NCBI GenBank assembly: GCA_020860445.1
Contig: JAJBUH010000127.1
Span: 1-37,494, forward strand
Reading direction: 5' to 3'
DNA length: 37,494 bases
Source of the DNA: Bacteroidales bacterium
Lineage (GTDB): Bacteria; Bacteroidota; Bacteroidia; Bacteroidales; Muribaculaceae
The position numbers and the translations under genes were made by a program. Below are positions 16,064 through 25,249 of the stretch, piece by piece; within the stretch, counting starts at the first letter, position 1; each line of letters opens with the position of its first letter. The notes under the pieces were generated by a model that saw only the letters and a program-made list of their open reading frames with translations, did no database searches and was not told where the DNA came from.

Positions 16064-16612
16064 ATGGATTCTGCACCTTATAGCCCAATGCAAATGATCA
16101 AGCGCCATTTGTTTGCCATGCGCAATGGCGTGATAGCCGACACTCTGCGCCGTGGCGGTTCGCCTTTTTCAATCATTTTTGGCGTGAATCTGCCCCAACT
16201 GACCGAGATAGCCGCGACCCATGGGCCAGACCGCGAATTGGCCGAAAAGCTGTGGGCCAACACCACCACTCGCGAGAGCATGCTCCTGGCCCCGATGCTG
16301 ATGCCAAGAGAGGATTTCAGCGAGGACCAGGCTATCCGCTGGGCCGAGCAGTCGCCATGCCCCGAGGTGACCGATGTGCTGTGCCTGAAACTGCTGCGCC
16401 ATCAGCCCTACGCCTTGGATTTGGTCAGAAAGCTGGCGGACGACCCAAAGCCGATGTCGCGCTACGCCGCGCTCAGGCTGATGTGCAATCTGGCTCCACA
16501 GAACATTGAAATGGCGGTCGAGATAGGCAGACGGGCGCAACCTGAGGTAGCCCAGTATCCCCAAACTCGCCAGCCAGTCGAGGTGCTGCTCAGTTATGCC
16601 GACCTCGACTGA
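16064..16612 (+). CDS. AlkD-like DNA alkylation repair protein (short form)
   Basis: The 182-residue protein is built of HEAT-like helical pairs. The match to AlkD-type DNA glycosylases is in ELAEKLWANTTTRESMLLAPMLM, then QAIRWAEQSPCPEVTDVLC and SRYAALRLM. AlkD removes positively charged alkylated bases. The protein is shorter than classic AlkD (about 230 residues). I cannot confirm the catalytic Asp and Trp, so repair activity is inferred. Its end overlaps the convergent lipoprotein gene by 23 bases. Confidence 0.7.
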   Translation: MDSAPYSPMQMIKRHLFAMRNGVIADTLRRGGSPFSIIFGVNLPQLTEIAATHGPDRELAEKLWANTTTRESMLLAPMLMPREDFSEDQAIRWAEQSPCPEVTDVLCLKLLRHQPYALDLVRKLADDPKPMSRYAALRLMCNLAPQNIEMAVEIGRRAQPEVAQYPQTRQPVEVLLSYADLD

Positions 16613-16895
16613 GCAAGCCGGCACTGTCGAGTTTCTCCTCGACGGCGCTGACAAAGGCCTCGGCAGCAAGGGTGTCGCCGGCAGCTTTAATCCTCTCCTC
16701 GCGGGCGCGGATAGCGAGCAATGCTTTTTCTTGCTCAACCGAACCCTTGGGCAGACTTAGCACCTGCTCGGCGGCTTCGTATCCTTTTTGTATAGCGTAT
16801 AATTCATTGGCAGTCAACTCTCTGGCCTTCTCATGATGGCACCCAGCCATCACCGCGCCCACAGCCACCACCAACAAAAATTTTTCATTCTTCAT
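16590..16895 (-). CDS. Small helical lipoprotein of unknown function
   Basis: The 101-residue protein has a short signal (KFLLVVAVGAVMAGC) with a lipobox ending at Cys19, then a charged helical region (AEQVLSLPKG and REERIKAAGDTLA). The start is placed 4 bases after the ispH stop on the same strand, so the two genes are probably co-transcribed. The first codons are encoded by an AAAATGAAGAATG repeat shared with the ispH end. Function is unknown. Confidence 0.65.
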   Translation of the reverse strand: MKNEKFLLVVAVGAVMAGCHHEKARELTANELYAIQKGYEAAEQVLSLPKGSVEQEKALLAIRAREERIKAAGDTLAAEAFVSAVEEKLDSAGLLSRGRHN

Positions 16896-16916
16896 TTTTC
16901 ATTCTTCATTTTTCAC
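16875..16916. repeat. Short AT-rich direct repeat (TTTTTCATTCTTCA)
   Basis: Three copies of the unit TTTTTCATTCTTCA are present in tandem. They encode the end of IspH (VKNEE) and the first residues of the lipoprotein (MKNEK). The same unit reappears at 25250-25323. Confidence 0.75.
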
Positions 16917-17762
16917 TATCTGCCCTACTCTCTCTTTGACCTTCTCCATTAGCCAGCGAGGAGTAGATGTGGCTCCGCAAATACCTATCGATTCAGAGCC
17001 ACGGACCCAAGCCGGGTCAATCTCATCAGCGTTTGAGACAAGATAGGTCGAGGGGTTGACATCCTTGCAATGGCCATAGAGGATGCGACCATTACTGCTC
17101 TTGGCACCGGCCACAAACAGGATGGTGGCATGGCTCTGAGCGAAATTCATAAGATGCTCCACGCGGTTGGCCACCTGTCGGCAGATGGTGTCGAACGACT
17201 CGAAGTTAGCCTCGGGAGCCTTGCGTTCGCCAATAGCCGAAATCATGCCTTGGAAACCCTCGAGCGACTTTGTGGTCTGGGAATAGAGAGCGATATCCTT
17301 GTTGAAATCAATCTTGTCGAGCTGGCTGTCATTCTCAACGACGATGGCATTGCCGGCAGTCTGGCCCACCAGGCCGTTGACCTCGGCATGGCCACTCTTG
17401 CCGTAGATCACAATCTGCGGGTGCGAGGGCTGATCATAAGCCGCCTTGATGCGTCGTTGCAACCTCAGCACCACTGGGCAAGTGGCATCGATAATCTCGA
17501 TATTGTTGCGCTTGGCCAATTCGTAGGTCGATGGGGGTTCGCCATGGGCGCGCAACAGCACCTTCACATCATGCAGCTGTGCCATCTGCTCATGGGTGAT
17601 GGTGACCAGGCCCTTTTGGCGCAGACGCTCGACCTCGTCGCTATTGTGCACAATGTCGCCGAGGCAATACAGGGTGCCAGATTTCTCCAGTTCCTCTTCT
17701 GCCTTTTGGATAGCGGTAGTCACACCGAAGCAGAAACCGCTGCTCTCATCGATTTCAACCAT
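16899..17762 (-). CDS. ispH: 4-hydroxy-3-methylbut-2-enyl diphosphate reductase
   Basis: IspH makes isopentenyl and dimethylallyl diphosphate from HMBPP in the last step of the MEP isoprenoid pathway, using a 4Fe-4S cluster. The three cluster cysteines are visible at C11 (GFCFGV), C95 (DATCPVV) and C194 (DTICRQV). Substrate-binding H39 (IVHNSDEV), H73 (RAHGEPP), H125 and E127 (GHAEVNG) are also present. The length of 287 fits the family. It begins 5 bases after the cmk stop and is probably in one operon with it. The short tail VKNEE is encoded by an AT-rich repeat. Confidence 0.97.
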   Translation of the reverse strand: MVEIDESSGFCFGVTTAIQKAEEELEKSGTLYCLGDIVHNSDEVERLRQKGLVTITHEQMAQLHDVKVLLRAHGEPPSTYELAKRNNIEIIDATCPVVLRLQRRIKAAYDQPSHPQIVIYGKSGHAEVNGLVGQTAGNAIVVENDSQLDKIDFNKDIALYSQTTKSLEGFQGMISAIGERKAPEANFESFDTICRQVANRVEHLMNFAQSHATILFVAGAKSSNGRILYGHCKDVNPSTYLVSNADEIDPAWVRGSESIGICGATSTPRWLMEKVKERVGQIVKNEE

Positions 17763-17766
17763 CAGA

Positions 17767-18468
17767 TTACTTGTTTTCGAGTTTGGAAATCACTCTGTTG
17801 TATTGGTCGAGCAGCCATTGGTCCTGCTCGGCCACAGTCATATTGGAGTTGTCGAGGAGCAGGGCATCGTCGGCGCGGCGCAAAGGACTCTCGGCACGTG
17901 TCTCATCGATATGGTCGCGGTGCATCACATTGGCCAAAACATCCTCGTAGGTAACGGCGCTGCCCTTCTCGACCATCTCCTTGAATCGTCGCTGAGCGCG
18001 AGTCTGGGGCGAGGCAGTCACAAAGATTTTGAGTTCGGCATGTGGAAACACTGTGGTGCCGATGTCGCGGCCGTCCATCACTATGCCTTTTTGCTTGCCC
18101 ATAGCCTGCTGGGCTGCCACCAAGGCATGACGCACAAATGGCAAGGCGGCGATGGTTGACACATGATTTGAGACATTGATGCGGCGTATCTCATTCTCAA
18201 CATCGGTGCCATTGAGCAGAGTGCGCTGAGAGCCGTCTGTCTGAGGAGCAAAGTCAATAACAATCTCGGGCATCGAGGCCGAGAGAGCGGCCTCGTCGAC
18301 CTCGCCAGCCGAGGAAATCCAGCCCTGCTGCATGGCGAAATAAGTCACAGCGCGATACATGGCGCCAGTGTCGATGTAGCGATATTGTATCTTTGATGCT
18401 AAGCGGCGAGCCATAGTGCTCTTGCCTGATGACGAGTATCCGTCGATTGCTATTATTATCTTTGTCAT
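17767..18468 (-). CDS. cmk: Cytidylate kinase
   Basis: Cmk phosphorylates CMP and dCMP with ATP to feed pyrimidine nucleotides into RNA, DNA and phospholipid synthesis. The P-loop GYSSSGKST lies at residues 10-18, followed by KIQYRYIDTGAMYRAVTYFA, the CMP-binding part. GRDIGTTVFPHAELKIFVTAS follows near residue 127, then the lid region QTRAQRRF. The family length is about 225-235 residues and this has 233. It precedes ispH with a 5-base gap, an order found in other Bacteroidetes. Confidence 0.96.
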   Translation of the reverse strand: MTKIIIAIDGYSSSGKSTMARRLASKIQYRYIDTGAMYRAVTYFAMQQGWISSAGEVDEAALSASMPEIVIDFAPQTDGSQRTLLNGTDVENEIRRINVSNHVSTIAALPFVRHALVAAQQAMGKQKGIVMDGRDIGTTVFPHAELKIFVTASPQTRAQRRFKEMVEKGSAVTYEDVLANVMHRDHIDETRAESPLRRADDALLLDNSNMTVAEQDQWLLDQYNRVISKLENK

Positions 18469-18510
18469 GAGTGGGTTTTTAGTCTTTGGTTTTTAGTTTT
18501 TGGATTTGGA

Positions 18511-18537
18511 GGGGCCCCTCGGTTCCACCGAGGGGCA
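18511..18537 (-). terminator. Stem-loop after porQ
   Basis: A perfect 9-base stem, GCCCCTCGG / CCGAGGGGC, with a TTCCA loop lies at 18514-18536, 22 bases past the porQ stop and before cmk. It is not followed by a clear T run on the minus strand, so a rho-independent role is uncertain. Confidence 0.5.
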
Positions 18538-18558
18538 CTCGACCGCCCGGGTAATCTA

Positions 18559-19575
18559 TTACAGTATCTCGGCGAGGTTGAGGCTGAGGTTGAACATCAG
18601 GGTGGTGGCGCCGGTGGTGGGCTGAGCCAGGGCAATGCCCACGCCAAGGCGGCTGGTGCGGATGCCGAAGGCTGCCGACCATCCCGACAGGAAGTTGCGC
18701 GAATATGTTGCCATATCAGTACGCGTCTTGTAGTTGTATCCCACGCCGAGATACCAGTTGGGACTGCTGATCAGGTCGGCTCCAAACACCAGATGGCGAA
18801 ACAGATTGCTCGAAAAGCTCTCCTTCAGCTCCATCTTGGTATCAGAGGCTCCATCACCGTATTCATAATATGGCAACTTCCATTTGGTCAGATTCCACGC
18901 GGTGATTGAGAATCTGATTGGGAAATTGCCAAACGACTGCGACCAACCGAGCCGGACGTCAATCGGCATGCGGTCGTAACTCTCGTGAAATTTCTTGACC
19001 TGACCGCCGAGATTGGCGACTACGGCAGATAGCGAGAGGTCGCGGTCGGCATCAAAATAGTTGATGCCCAGGTCAACGCCAATGGCCCAAGCCGTGTATT
19101 CGGCATACGAGCTATAGGCTGCCTTAAGATTGAAACCGCCTCGCAGATTGTCGGTGATGTCGTGCGAGTAAGCTCCCATAAAGGCCACATCCTTGGGCGA
19201 AATGGTGCCGAGCTCGGTGCCGGTTTCGTCCATTTCGCGTATCGAGCCGTAGCCGAAATACTGTATAGCTGCCGACCAAGCGCCGTGTTCGCCTACCGAG
19301 TTGGCATAGCGGATACCGGCAAAGTTGCTGTCGCCGACATAGCGCATATAGCTGAGCGCCAGTTGTCCCTCCATCTCCTGGCCCAGCAGAGCGGGGTTTT
19401 GGTCAATGGTGGTGACATCATCGTCGACAAGGCTGATGTTGACGCCTCCCAAGCCGTAGATGCGGGTCGAGAGGGGCATATTGAGAAACTCATAAGCCGT
19501 GGTGCCGTCCTGAGCCATCGTGCCCAAGGCGGCAGACACGCTTAAAGCGGCTGCAATGAGTCTGAGTTTTGACAT
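18559..19575 (-). CDS. porQ: Type IX secretion system protein PorQ
   Basis: PorQ is an outer-membrane beta-barrel-like component of the type IX secretion system, needed to attach cargo to the cell surface in Bacteroidetes. The protein has a signal peptide (LIAAALSVSAALGTMAQ), then TAYEFLNMPLSTRIYGLGGVNIS near the mature start, a family hallmark. Strand-rich segments follow with many aromatic residues. The start is taken at ATG 19575 (MSKLRL). The track's TTG at 19587 is the 3' part of the -7 box TAACTTTG. The length of about 338 residues matches the family. The gene is divergent from the helicase. Confidence 0.85.
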   Translation of the reverse strand: MSKLRLIAAALSVSAALGTMAQDGTTAYEFLNMPLSTRIYGLGGVNISLVDDDVTTIDQNPALLGQEMEGQLALSYMRYVGDSNFAGIRYANSVGEHGAWSAAIQYFGYGSIREMDETGTELGTISPKDVAFMGAYSHDITDNLRGGFNLKAAYSSYAEYTAWAIGVDLGINYFDADRDLSLSAVVANLGGQVKKFHESYDRMPIDVRLGWSQSFGNFPIRFSITAWNLTKWKLPYYEYGDGASDTKMELKESFSSNLFRHLVFGADLISSPNWYLGVGYNYKTRTDMATYSRNFLSGWSAAFGIRTSRLGVGIALAQPTTGATTLMFNLSLNLAEIL

Positions 19576-19584
19576 TATCGGGTG

Positions 19585-19650
19585 CAAAGTTACTAATAAT
19601 ATTTTAAACGTGAAAACCTCTCACTTATTATCGTTTTTTTCGTAACTTTG
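19585..19650. promoter_or_regulatory. Divergent near-leaderless promoters of porQ and the helicase
   Basis: TAACTTTG is found on the minus strand at 19592-19585 (10 bases before the porQ ATG) and on the plus strand at 19643-19650 (4 bases before the helicase ATG). Predicted transcripts would begin at, or within a few bases of, the start codons. -33 boxes are not clear. Confidence 0.6.
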
Positions 19651-19654
19651 CCGT

Positions 19655-21316
19655 ATGAAGAAAGCCTCGGAAATAGAACTCGACAAAATAGATACCAAAA
19701 GCGCTGAGTTTCAGAATGCGCTTGCGCTGATTGCCTACACCAATCAGTCGGTGTTTCTCACCGGCAAAGCCGGCACTGGCAAATCAACTTTTCTGCAATA
19801 TCTGACGCGCACCACCAAGAAGAAATACGTGGTGCTCGCCCCTACCGGCATCGCCGCTGTCAATGCCGGGGGCCAGACCTTGCACTCTTTTTTCAAGCTG
19901 CCTTTCAAACCGATGCTGCCCACCGACCCCGAGGTGGTGTCGATAACACGCCTGCGCGAACGCATGAAATACAACAAGCAGCATATCAAGCTGTTGAAGA
20001 GCCTCGATCTGATCATCATCGATGAGGTGTCGATGGTCAGGGCCGACACAATCGACTTTATCGACCGCTTGCTGCGTGTCTTTTGCGGCAACCTGCGCCA
20101 ACCCTTTGGCGGCAAGCAATTGTTGCTCGTGGGCGATGTGTTCCAGCTCGAACCGGTCATTACCGGCGATGTCAAGGATGTGCTGGCGCATCATTACCGG
20201 GATGGATCATTCTTTTTCAACGCCGCAGCTTTTCACGAGCTGTCGATCGTGCCAATCGAATTGCGCAAAGTCTACCGCCAGTCTGACCCGCAATTTATCA
20301 GCCTGCTCGACCGTGTGAGGGTCGGTGCGCCGTCTCTGAGCGATATCCAGACTCTCAACGCCCGCGTCGAGAACCAAGCCTCGCTCATCGATGATGACTT
20401 CACAATGACCATCGCCACGCGCCGCGACATGGTCGACCATATCAACCATACGCGACTGGAATCGCTAACAACGCCCGAACACAAATTTGTTGGGACGATC
20501 AATGGCGAATTTCCCGAGAACTCCCTGCCCACCGATATGGAGTTGGTACTGAAGGAGGGAGCCCAGGTGGTGTTTGTCAAAAACGACCCGGAGCGCCGCT
20601 GGGTCAATGGCACGATTGGCCGCATAGTTGACTTTGGCGAGGATGGGATAATGGTAGAACTCGAGGACGGATCCAAGCATGCCGTAATCCCCGAGACTTG
20701 GGAAAATGTGAAATACGAGTATGACGAGGAAAAACAAGAAGTAACGGAGAATGTCATCGGCAGCTACATGCAGTATCCTCTCAAACTGGCTTGGGCGCTG
20801 ACCATACACAAGAGCCAAGGCCTGACCTTTGACAAGGTTATCATCGATGTGGGCCAGGGGGCTTTCTCTGGAGGCCAAACCTACGTGGCGCTCAGCCGCT
20901 GCCGCAGCCTGCAGGGCATAAAGTTGCGTTCAACTGTCAATGCCAGAGATATCTTTGTCAACCAAAGAGTGGTGGCATTCAGTCGTAACTTCAATAATCA
21001 GAGCCTGATTGTCTCTGCCTTGGAGTACGCCAAGGCTGATGACCTGTACCATCGGGCTGCCATTAGCTTCAACCAAGGCGAATACACCAAGGCTGTCGAC
21101 CTGTTTACACAAGCCGTAGCCGCACGCAGCGAATTGCACCTCCCCGATGTGGCGCGCCTGCTCAAGCAGAAACTGCTCATCATCGACCACCTCAAAAAGG
21201 AGAATGCCCTGCTAAAAGAACAAGTCAAGAAATTGTCGCAAGAAAAGAAAAACCCCAACAAGAAAAATCAGGCAAAAGAAAAGCCCGGCAAGAAACCGCA
21301 GGGCAGTAAAAAATAA
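19655..21316 (+). CDS. Pif1/RecD-like DNA helicase with TPR-like and lysine-rich C-terminus
   Basis: A superfamily 1 helicase of 553 residues. Walker A is FLTGKAGTGKSTFLQYL (about 34-50), then YVVLAPTGIAAVNAGGQTLHSFF (motif Ia), LIIIDEVSMVRADTIDFIDRLL (Walker B, near 123) and LLLVGDVFQLEPV (motif III). Near the C-terminal core come KLAWALTIHKSQGLTFDKVIIDVG and TYVALSRCRSLQGIKL (motifs V-VI). After about residue 450 there is a short TPR-like helical pair (YHRAAISFNQGEYTKAVDLFTQA), a coiled coil and a Lys/Asn-rich tail. The Bacteroidetes version probably unwinds DNA or replication intermediates; the tail may bind nucleic acid. Confidence 0.92.
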   Translation: MKKASEIELDKIDTKSAEFQNALALIAYTNQSVFLTGKAGTGKSTFLQYLTRTTKKKYVVLAPTGIAAVNAGGQTLHSFFKLPFKPMLPTDPEVVSITRLRERMKYNKQHIKLLKSLDLIIIDEVSMVRADTIDFIDRLLRVFCGNLRQPFGGKQLLLVGDVFQLEPVITGDVKDVLAHHYRDGSFFFNAAAFHELSIVPIELRKVYRQSDPQFISLLDRVRVGAPSLSDIQTLNARVENQASLIDDDFTMTIATRRDMVDHINHTRLESLTTPEHKFVGTINGEFPENSLPTDMELVLKEGAQVVFVKNDPERRWVNGTIGRIVDFGEDGIMVELEDGSKHAVIPETWENVKYEYDEEKQEVTENVIGSYMQYPLKLAWALTIHKSQGLTFDKVIIDVGQGAFSGGQTYVALSRCRSLQGIKLRSTVNARDIFVNQRVVAFSRNFNNQSLIVSALEYAKADDLYHRAAISFNQGEYTKAVDLFTQAVAARSELHLPDVARLLKQKLLIIDHLKKENALLKEQVKKLSQEKKNPNKKNQAKEKPGKKPQGSKK

Positions 21317-21344
21317 AGGGCCTACCTTCACAGGCGAGCCCTTC
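21315..21344. terminator. Hairpin between convergent genes
   Basis: AAGGGC (21316-21321) pairs with GCCCTT (21338-21343), with an inner CCT/AGG pair. It lies just after the helicase stop and 16 bases beyond the end of the convergent gene, so it could serve both. There is no strong T run. Confidence 0.45.
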
Positions 21345-21359
21345 AAATGAAATCACTTT

Positions 21360-21977
21360 TCAAAAATAGTACGCGAGACGCACTGTCACTTGACGCGTGC
21401 GCGCGCTGTAGTCAGTGAGCAGCTTGGTTTTGAGGGCGTAAGTCATGCCCCAAGTGTACGAGGCTGACAATTGCCATCTGCGCAGAATCTCCACGCCACC
21501 GCCCACTGCCAAACTCAGGTCGCCGCCTGAGTAGTCAATCGCCTTGCAGCGATTATGGCCAAGCAGAATGTTGAACTCCGGGCCACCGTAAACAAACGGA
21601 GCCAGGGTGTCTTCAAAACCGCCCATTCTGGTCCATTTGAATCTCAGATGGAAAGGTATCTGCAGCTGATGCAGCATCACTCGGGTCTTGCCATAGCCCT
21701 CAGACGACCAAATCAGTTTGTCGCCAAGGTCGACATTGGCACCGCCCATATTGTAGATGGCTCCCAAGTCGATGCCGAAACCGATGCCGGGGAACATGAG
21801 TTCGCCCAACACGCCAGCCTGAAAACCTCCCACCTTGCTCACTGGAGCCAGGTCTTGCTTGAAATGCAGATTTGTGATTAATCCGCCAACTATACCAGCA
21901 TATCTGAACTGAGCCGTTGCCGGCATCGCTGCTCCCAACAAGACCACTGCGGCCAATAGTATTTTGTAAAATCTCAT
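21360..21977 (-). CDS. PorT-type outer membrane beta-barrel protein
   Basis: The 205-residue protein has a signal peptide (MRFYKILLAAVVLLGAAMPATAQ) and alternating beta-strand segments with glycine and aromatic residues (FRYAGIVGGLITN, GFQAGVLGELMFPG, AGVEILRRWQLSASYTWGM). It ends in TVRLAYYF, an aromatic C-terminal residue as in barrels inserted by BamA. It fits the outer membrane beta-barrel family that includes PorT-like proteins of Bacteroidetes. The specific role is not known. It lies 35 bases downstream of hisS on the same strand. Confidence 0.75.
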   Translation of the reverse strand: MRFYKILLAAVVLLGAAMPATAQFRYAGIVGGLITNLHFKQDLAPVSKVGGFQAGVLGELMFPGIGFGIDLGAIYNMGGANVDLGDKLIWSSEGYGKTRVMLHQLQIPFHLRFKWTRMGGFEDTLAPFVYGGPEFNILLGHNRCKAIDYSGGDLSLAVGGGVEILRRWQLSASYTWGMTYALKTKLLTDYSARTRQVTVRLAYYF

Positions 21978-22012
21978 TTATCTATAGTCTGATTTGATTA
22001 TTTCCTGTCTGC

Positions 22013-23377
22013 TCATTTGGCCAATGCCTCAACAAGCCGATCTGCGGCTACTGTCTGTTGCTCGCCGCTTACCATATTCTTTACCGACACCTTGCCGTCG
22101 GCGAGTTCGGATTCGCCAATTATGGCCACAAAGGGCACGGCCATGTCGTTGGCATAAGCCATCTGTTTCTTCATCTTTGAGGCATCGGGATATACCACTG
22201 CCGAAATGCCAGCTTGGCGCAATTTCTTGACCTGGCGCATCGATTCGGCAGCCTCCTGCTGGCCCAGATTGAGGAACAGCACCTTGGGCCCGGCCTTGGC
22301 ATCGGCCGGATAGAGATTCAGAGCATTGAGCACATCATAGATGCGGTCGGCGCCAAAGCTGATGCCCACGCCTGACACACCGGGGAGACCGAACACTCCG
22401 GTCAGATTGTCATAGCGTCCACCGCCGGTGATGCTGCCAATCTCTACATCTTTGGCCTTGACCTCGATGATTGTGCCGGTATAATAGTTAAGGCCACGAG
22501 CCAATGACACATCGAGGTCGAGTTCGGCATCGAGACCCAAAGCCAAGGTGGCCTCGGTAACCTCTTTGAGTTCCTCTACGCCCTTACGGCCGATTTCTGA
22601 CGGAGCCAGGAGCTGCTCAAGCGCAGCTAAGCGCTCGGCTACAGTGCCAGATATCTTCAGTATAGGCTCGAGAGCGGCGATTGACTCAGCCGACAGGCCG
22701 CGCTCGGCCAATTCCTCGTTTACCTTTTCAATTCCAATCTTGTCGATTTTGTCGATGGCGACGGTGATATCAATCAGTTTGTCGGGGGCCCCTATCAGTT
22801 CGGCTATGCCAGCCAGCACCTTGCGATTGTTGAGCTTAATGGCAATGCGCACGCCCAGGCGGCGGAACACCTCATCGATCATCTGCAGGAGGTCCACCTC
22901 GTTGAGCAGCGAGTCAGAACCAATCACATCGGCATCGCACTGATAAAATTCGCGATAACGACCTTTTTGGGGTCGGTCGGCACGCCACACCGGCTGCATC
23001 TGATAGCGCTTGAATGGGAATTGCAGTTCGCCACGGTGTTGTACCACATAGCGGGCAAAAGGCACAGTCAGGTCATAACGCAGTCCCTTCTCGCACAATT
23101 GCGAAGCTAAGCGGGCACAGTCGCCGCTCTCGATAAGGGCATGGTCGGCTCCGCGCAAAAAGTCACCGGAATTGAGGATTTTGAAGAGCAGCTTGTCGCC
23201 CTCTTCGCCATATTTGCCCATCAGGGTGGAGAGATTCTCCATCGCCGGGGTCTCGATGGCTTCGTATCCATACAGACGAAACACATCCCGTATAGTATTG
23301 AAAATATAGTTGCGCTTGGCCATCTCGGCAGGCGAGAAGTCGCGAGTGCCCTTAGGAATTGAGGGTTTCTGTGCCAT
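22013..23377 (-). CDS. hisS: Histidyl-tRNA synthetase
   Basis: HisS is a class II synthetase that attaches histidine to tRNA-His. The start [18 protein letters not shown] is the usual one. Motif 2 reads [14 protein letters not shown] (around residue 145). The histidine-binding [15 protein letters not shown] is near residue 270, GGGRYDNL near 295 and motif 3 [13 protein letters not shown] near 318. The C-terminal anticodon domain ([16 protein letters not shown]) is intact. The length of 454 fits. On the minus strand a TAGATTTG -7 box lies at 23401-23394, 17 bases before the ATG. Confidence 0.97.
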   Translation of the reverse strand: MAQKPSIPKGTRDFSPAEMAKRNYIFNTIRDVFRLYGYEAIETPAMENLSTLMGKYGEEGDKLLFKILNSGDFLRGADHALIESGDCARLASQLCEKGLRYDLTVPFARYVVQHRGELQFPFKRYQMQPVWRADRPQKGRYREFYQCDADVIGSDSLLNEVDLLQMIDEVFRRLGVRIAIKLNNRKVLAGIAELIGAPDKLIDITVAIDKIDKIGIEKVNEELAERGLSAESIAALEPILKISGTVAERLAALEQLLAPSEIGRKGVEELKEVTEATLALGLDAELDLDVSLARGLNYYTGTIIEVKAKDVEIGSITGGGRYDNLTGVFGLPGVSGVGISFGADRIYDVLNALNLYPADAKAGPKVLFLNLGQQEAAESMRQVKKLRQAGISAVVYPDASKMKKQMAYANDMAVPFVAIIGESELADGKVSVKNMVSGEQQTVAADRLVEALAK

Positions 23378-23393
23378 GATTAGAAATTTTGTG

Positions 23394-23401
23394 CAAATCT
23401 A
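23394..23401 (-). promoter_or_regulatory. -7 box of hisS
   Basis: TAGATTTG on the minus strand matches TAnnTTTG. The -33 position has no clean TTTG. Confidence 0.5.
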
Positions 23402-23475
23402 CAAAAAAATTCTCAAATGAGAAAACAGTTGCCTATATCTCCAACCAACAACTGCTCGTTTACCTTAATTTTTCA

Positions 23476-25184
23476 CTAACTTTTACATATCCGAGGGCGC
23501 TGGAAGTACTGTTTGAGCACTTCGGCCGACAATACGCCATCGGTTACTACCTCGAGAATTGCCGGCTCAGTGCTATCGGCAAAGAGATGCCAAGCGGTGG
23601 CCAACTCCCGATCTGACTTGGCGCGGAGATACTCGAAGCCGAATGCTCGCGCCAGTTCGCGCAGCGGCAGATTCACCGGCTGGCAGAAAAATTCTTCTCT
23701 CTCCTCCAGCTCGGCTGTCGAGGCTACAAAACGGAAGATGCCCCCACCCTGATTATTGAGGACAGCCATCTTGAAATTCTGCGAGATTTGTTTTGCGGCG
23801 AGTGCCCAAGGTCATATTGGGCGCTCATGTCGCCCGAAATCAGCATGGTCGGTTGCTGGTAGGCGAGCGCCGCGCCAATGGCGGTGGAGGTGCTGCCGTC
23901 GATGCCACTCACCCCTCGGTTGCAATCGATGCGATGGATATGGCCGTAGTCAAAGAGCTGGGCATAACGCACGGCCGTGCCGTTTGACAATTGCACATTC
24001 CAACCCCGAGGCACATGCTTGATGATTTGGCCCATGGCGAGGAAGTCGCTCCACGGCGCACTCTTGAGATACGCCGCAGTCGCCGCATCAGCGGCATCGG
24101 CCGCGCTGCGCCAGAGAGCAGAATAATCACTGGGGGCATTGTGGGGCTGGATGCCCGAGGCCAATTGCTGCAGAAATGGCGCTGTCTCCATCTCGATGCG
24201 GCGCGTCAGGCCCATGAAACAGTCGACAGAATAGGGTTGCAATCCCACATGCCAATGCTCCACGCCGCGATGCTGGGCCGAAATCTGACGCAGCCACGCC
24301 TTGACAAAGCGCGATACCAACGAGCCGCCGATGGTGATTACCACATCGGGTGCCAACTGTTCTTTTTCTTCAGCCGACAGGATGCTGAGCATACTGTCGA
24401 TATTGCCGATAAATCGGCGACCGCCATGCAGATTGGCTTGCGCCTCGTGCAGCACTGCCACATTGGGTTTTGCTGCAAGCTTGAGCAGCGCAGTGTTGAC
24501 CTTGCCATTTGGGGGCATAAAGCCAGCGATGACAAGCACCTTGCGCGGCGAGGCAATTTCTGCGGCCAAAGCTCGCGCCTCGCGCGTGGGCAGCATTGCC
24601 GTAGGGCGCACCACACTGATTTTGCGCTCGGCAAGGAATGGCCCCTCGGCCATTTGGCCTAAGGGAGCATCGAGTTGCACATTGATATGCACCGGCCCTT
24701 GGGGCAAGCTCTGAGCCATAAGCATGGCATCATTGAGGGTGCGGTTGATGTGCCAAGCCTGGGTTGCGTTGCCAGTTTCGACCGGCACATTGTAACTCTC
24801 CTTGACGATATTGCGCAATACGCCTATCTGGCGTATTGTCTGGCTATCGTCTTGGTCGATCCACTCGGCTGGCCGGTCGGCCGAGATGACTATCAAAGGC
24901 ACTCGCCGATAGAAGGCCTCGGCCACTGCCGGAGCGAAATTAAGCACGGCGCTCCCCGATGTGCACACCACAGCCACCGGCTGGCCAGTGAGGGATGCGT
25001 AGCCCAGGGCCATAAAGGCAGCCGAACGCTCGTCGACCACTATCTCGGCTTGCAGCTCGGGATAGCGGTGAATGGCCACAATCAGCGGGGCGTTGCGAGA
25101 GCCAGGGCAAAGGAATGCTTTTCTCACTCCGTGCTGAGCCAGCAGGTCAGCGATCATTCGGCAAGATGCTTTGTCGGTAGTCAT
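23476..25184 (-). pseudogene. menD: MenD (menaquinone synthesis), single-base frameshift
   Basis: MenD uses thiamine diphosphate to join isochorismate and 2-oxoglutarate to make SEPHCHC in menaquinone synthesis. The 486-residue ORF carries most of it: IVVDERSAAFMALGYASLTG with the catalytic Glu near residue 50, and the ThDP-binding SGDMSAQYDLG near 455. It then leaves the frame. The 97-residue ORF (23476-23769) continues with MAVLNNQGGGIFRFV to the end. One G missing from a run at 23805-23807 (CCC on the plus strand) explains this, and adding it restores a 569-residue protein of the usual length. Menaquinone is needed for anaerobic respiration, so a consensus error is likely. Confidence 0.9.
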
Positions 25185-25192
25185 ATCGTAAA

Positions 25193-25216
25193 GAGGCCGG
25201 CCATTGTGGCCGGCCC
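25193..25216 (-). promoter_or_regulatory. GGCCGGCC hairpin in the menD leader
   Basis: Two GGCCGGCC octamers (25195-25202 and 25208-25215) form a stem with an ATTGT loop, 10 bases upstream of the menD ATG on the minus strand. It would sit next to the ribosome-binding region, or could end transcription from the phosphofructokinase gene. Confidence 0.5.
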
Positions 25217-25249
25217 CTGCAAGCTGAAAGGATTAATAATCAGTGAATA

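Noticed and set aside
19576-19587. Upstream TTG start of porQ (MHPI)
   Set aside because: The TTG is part of the -7 box TAACTTTGCAC, so it would lie upstream of the transcript.
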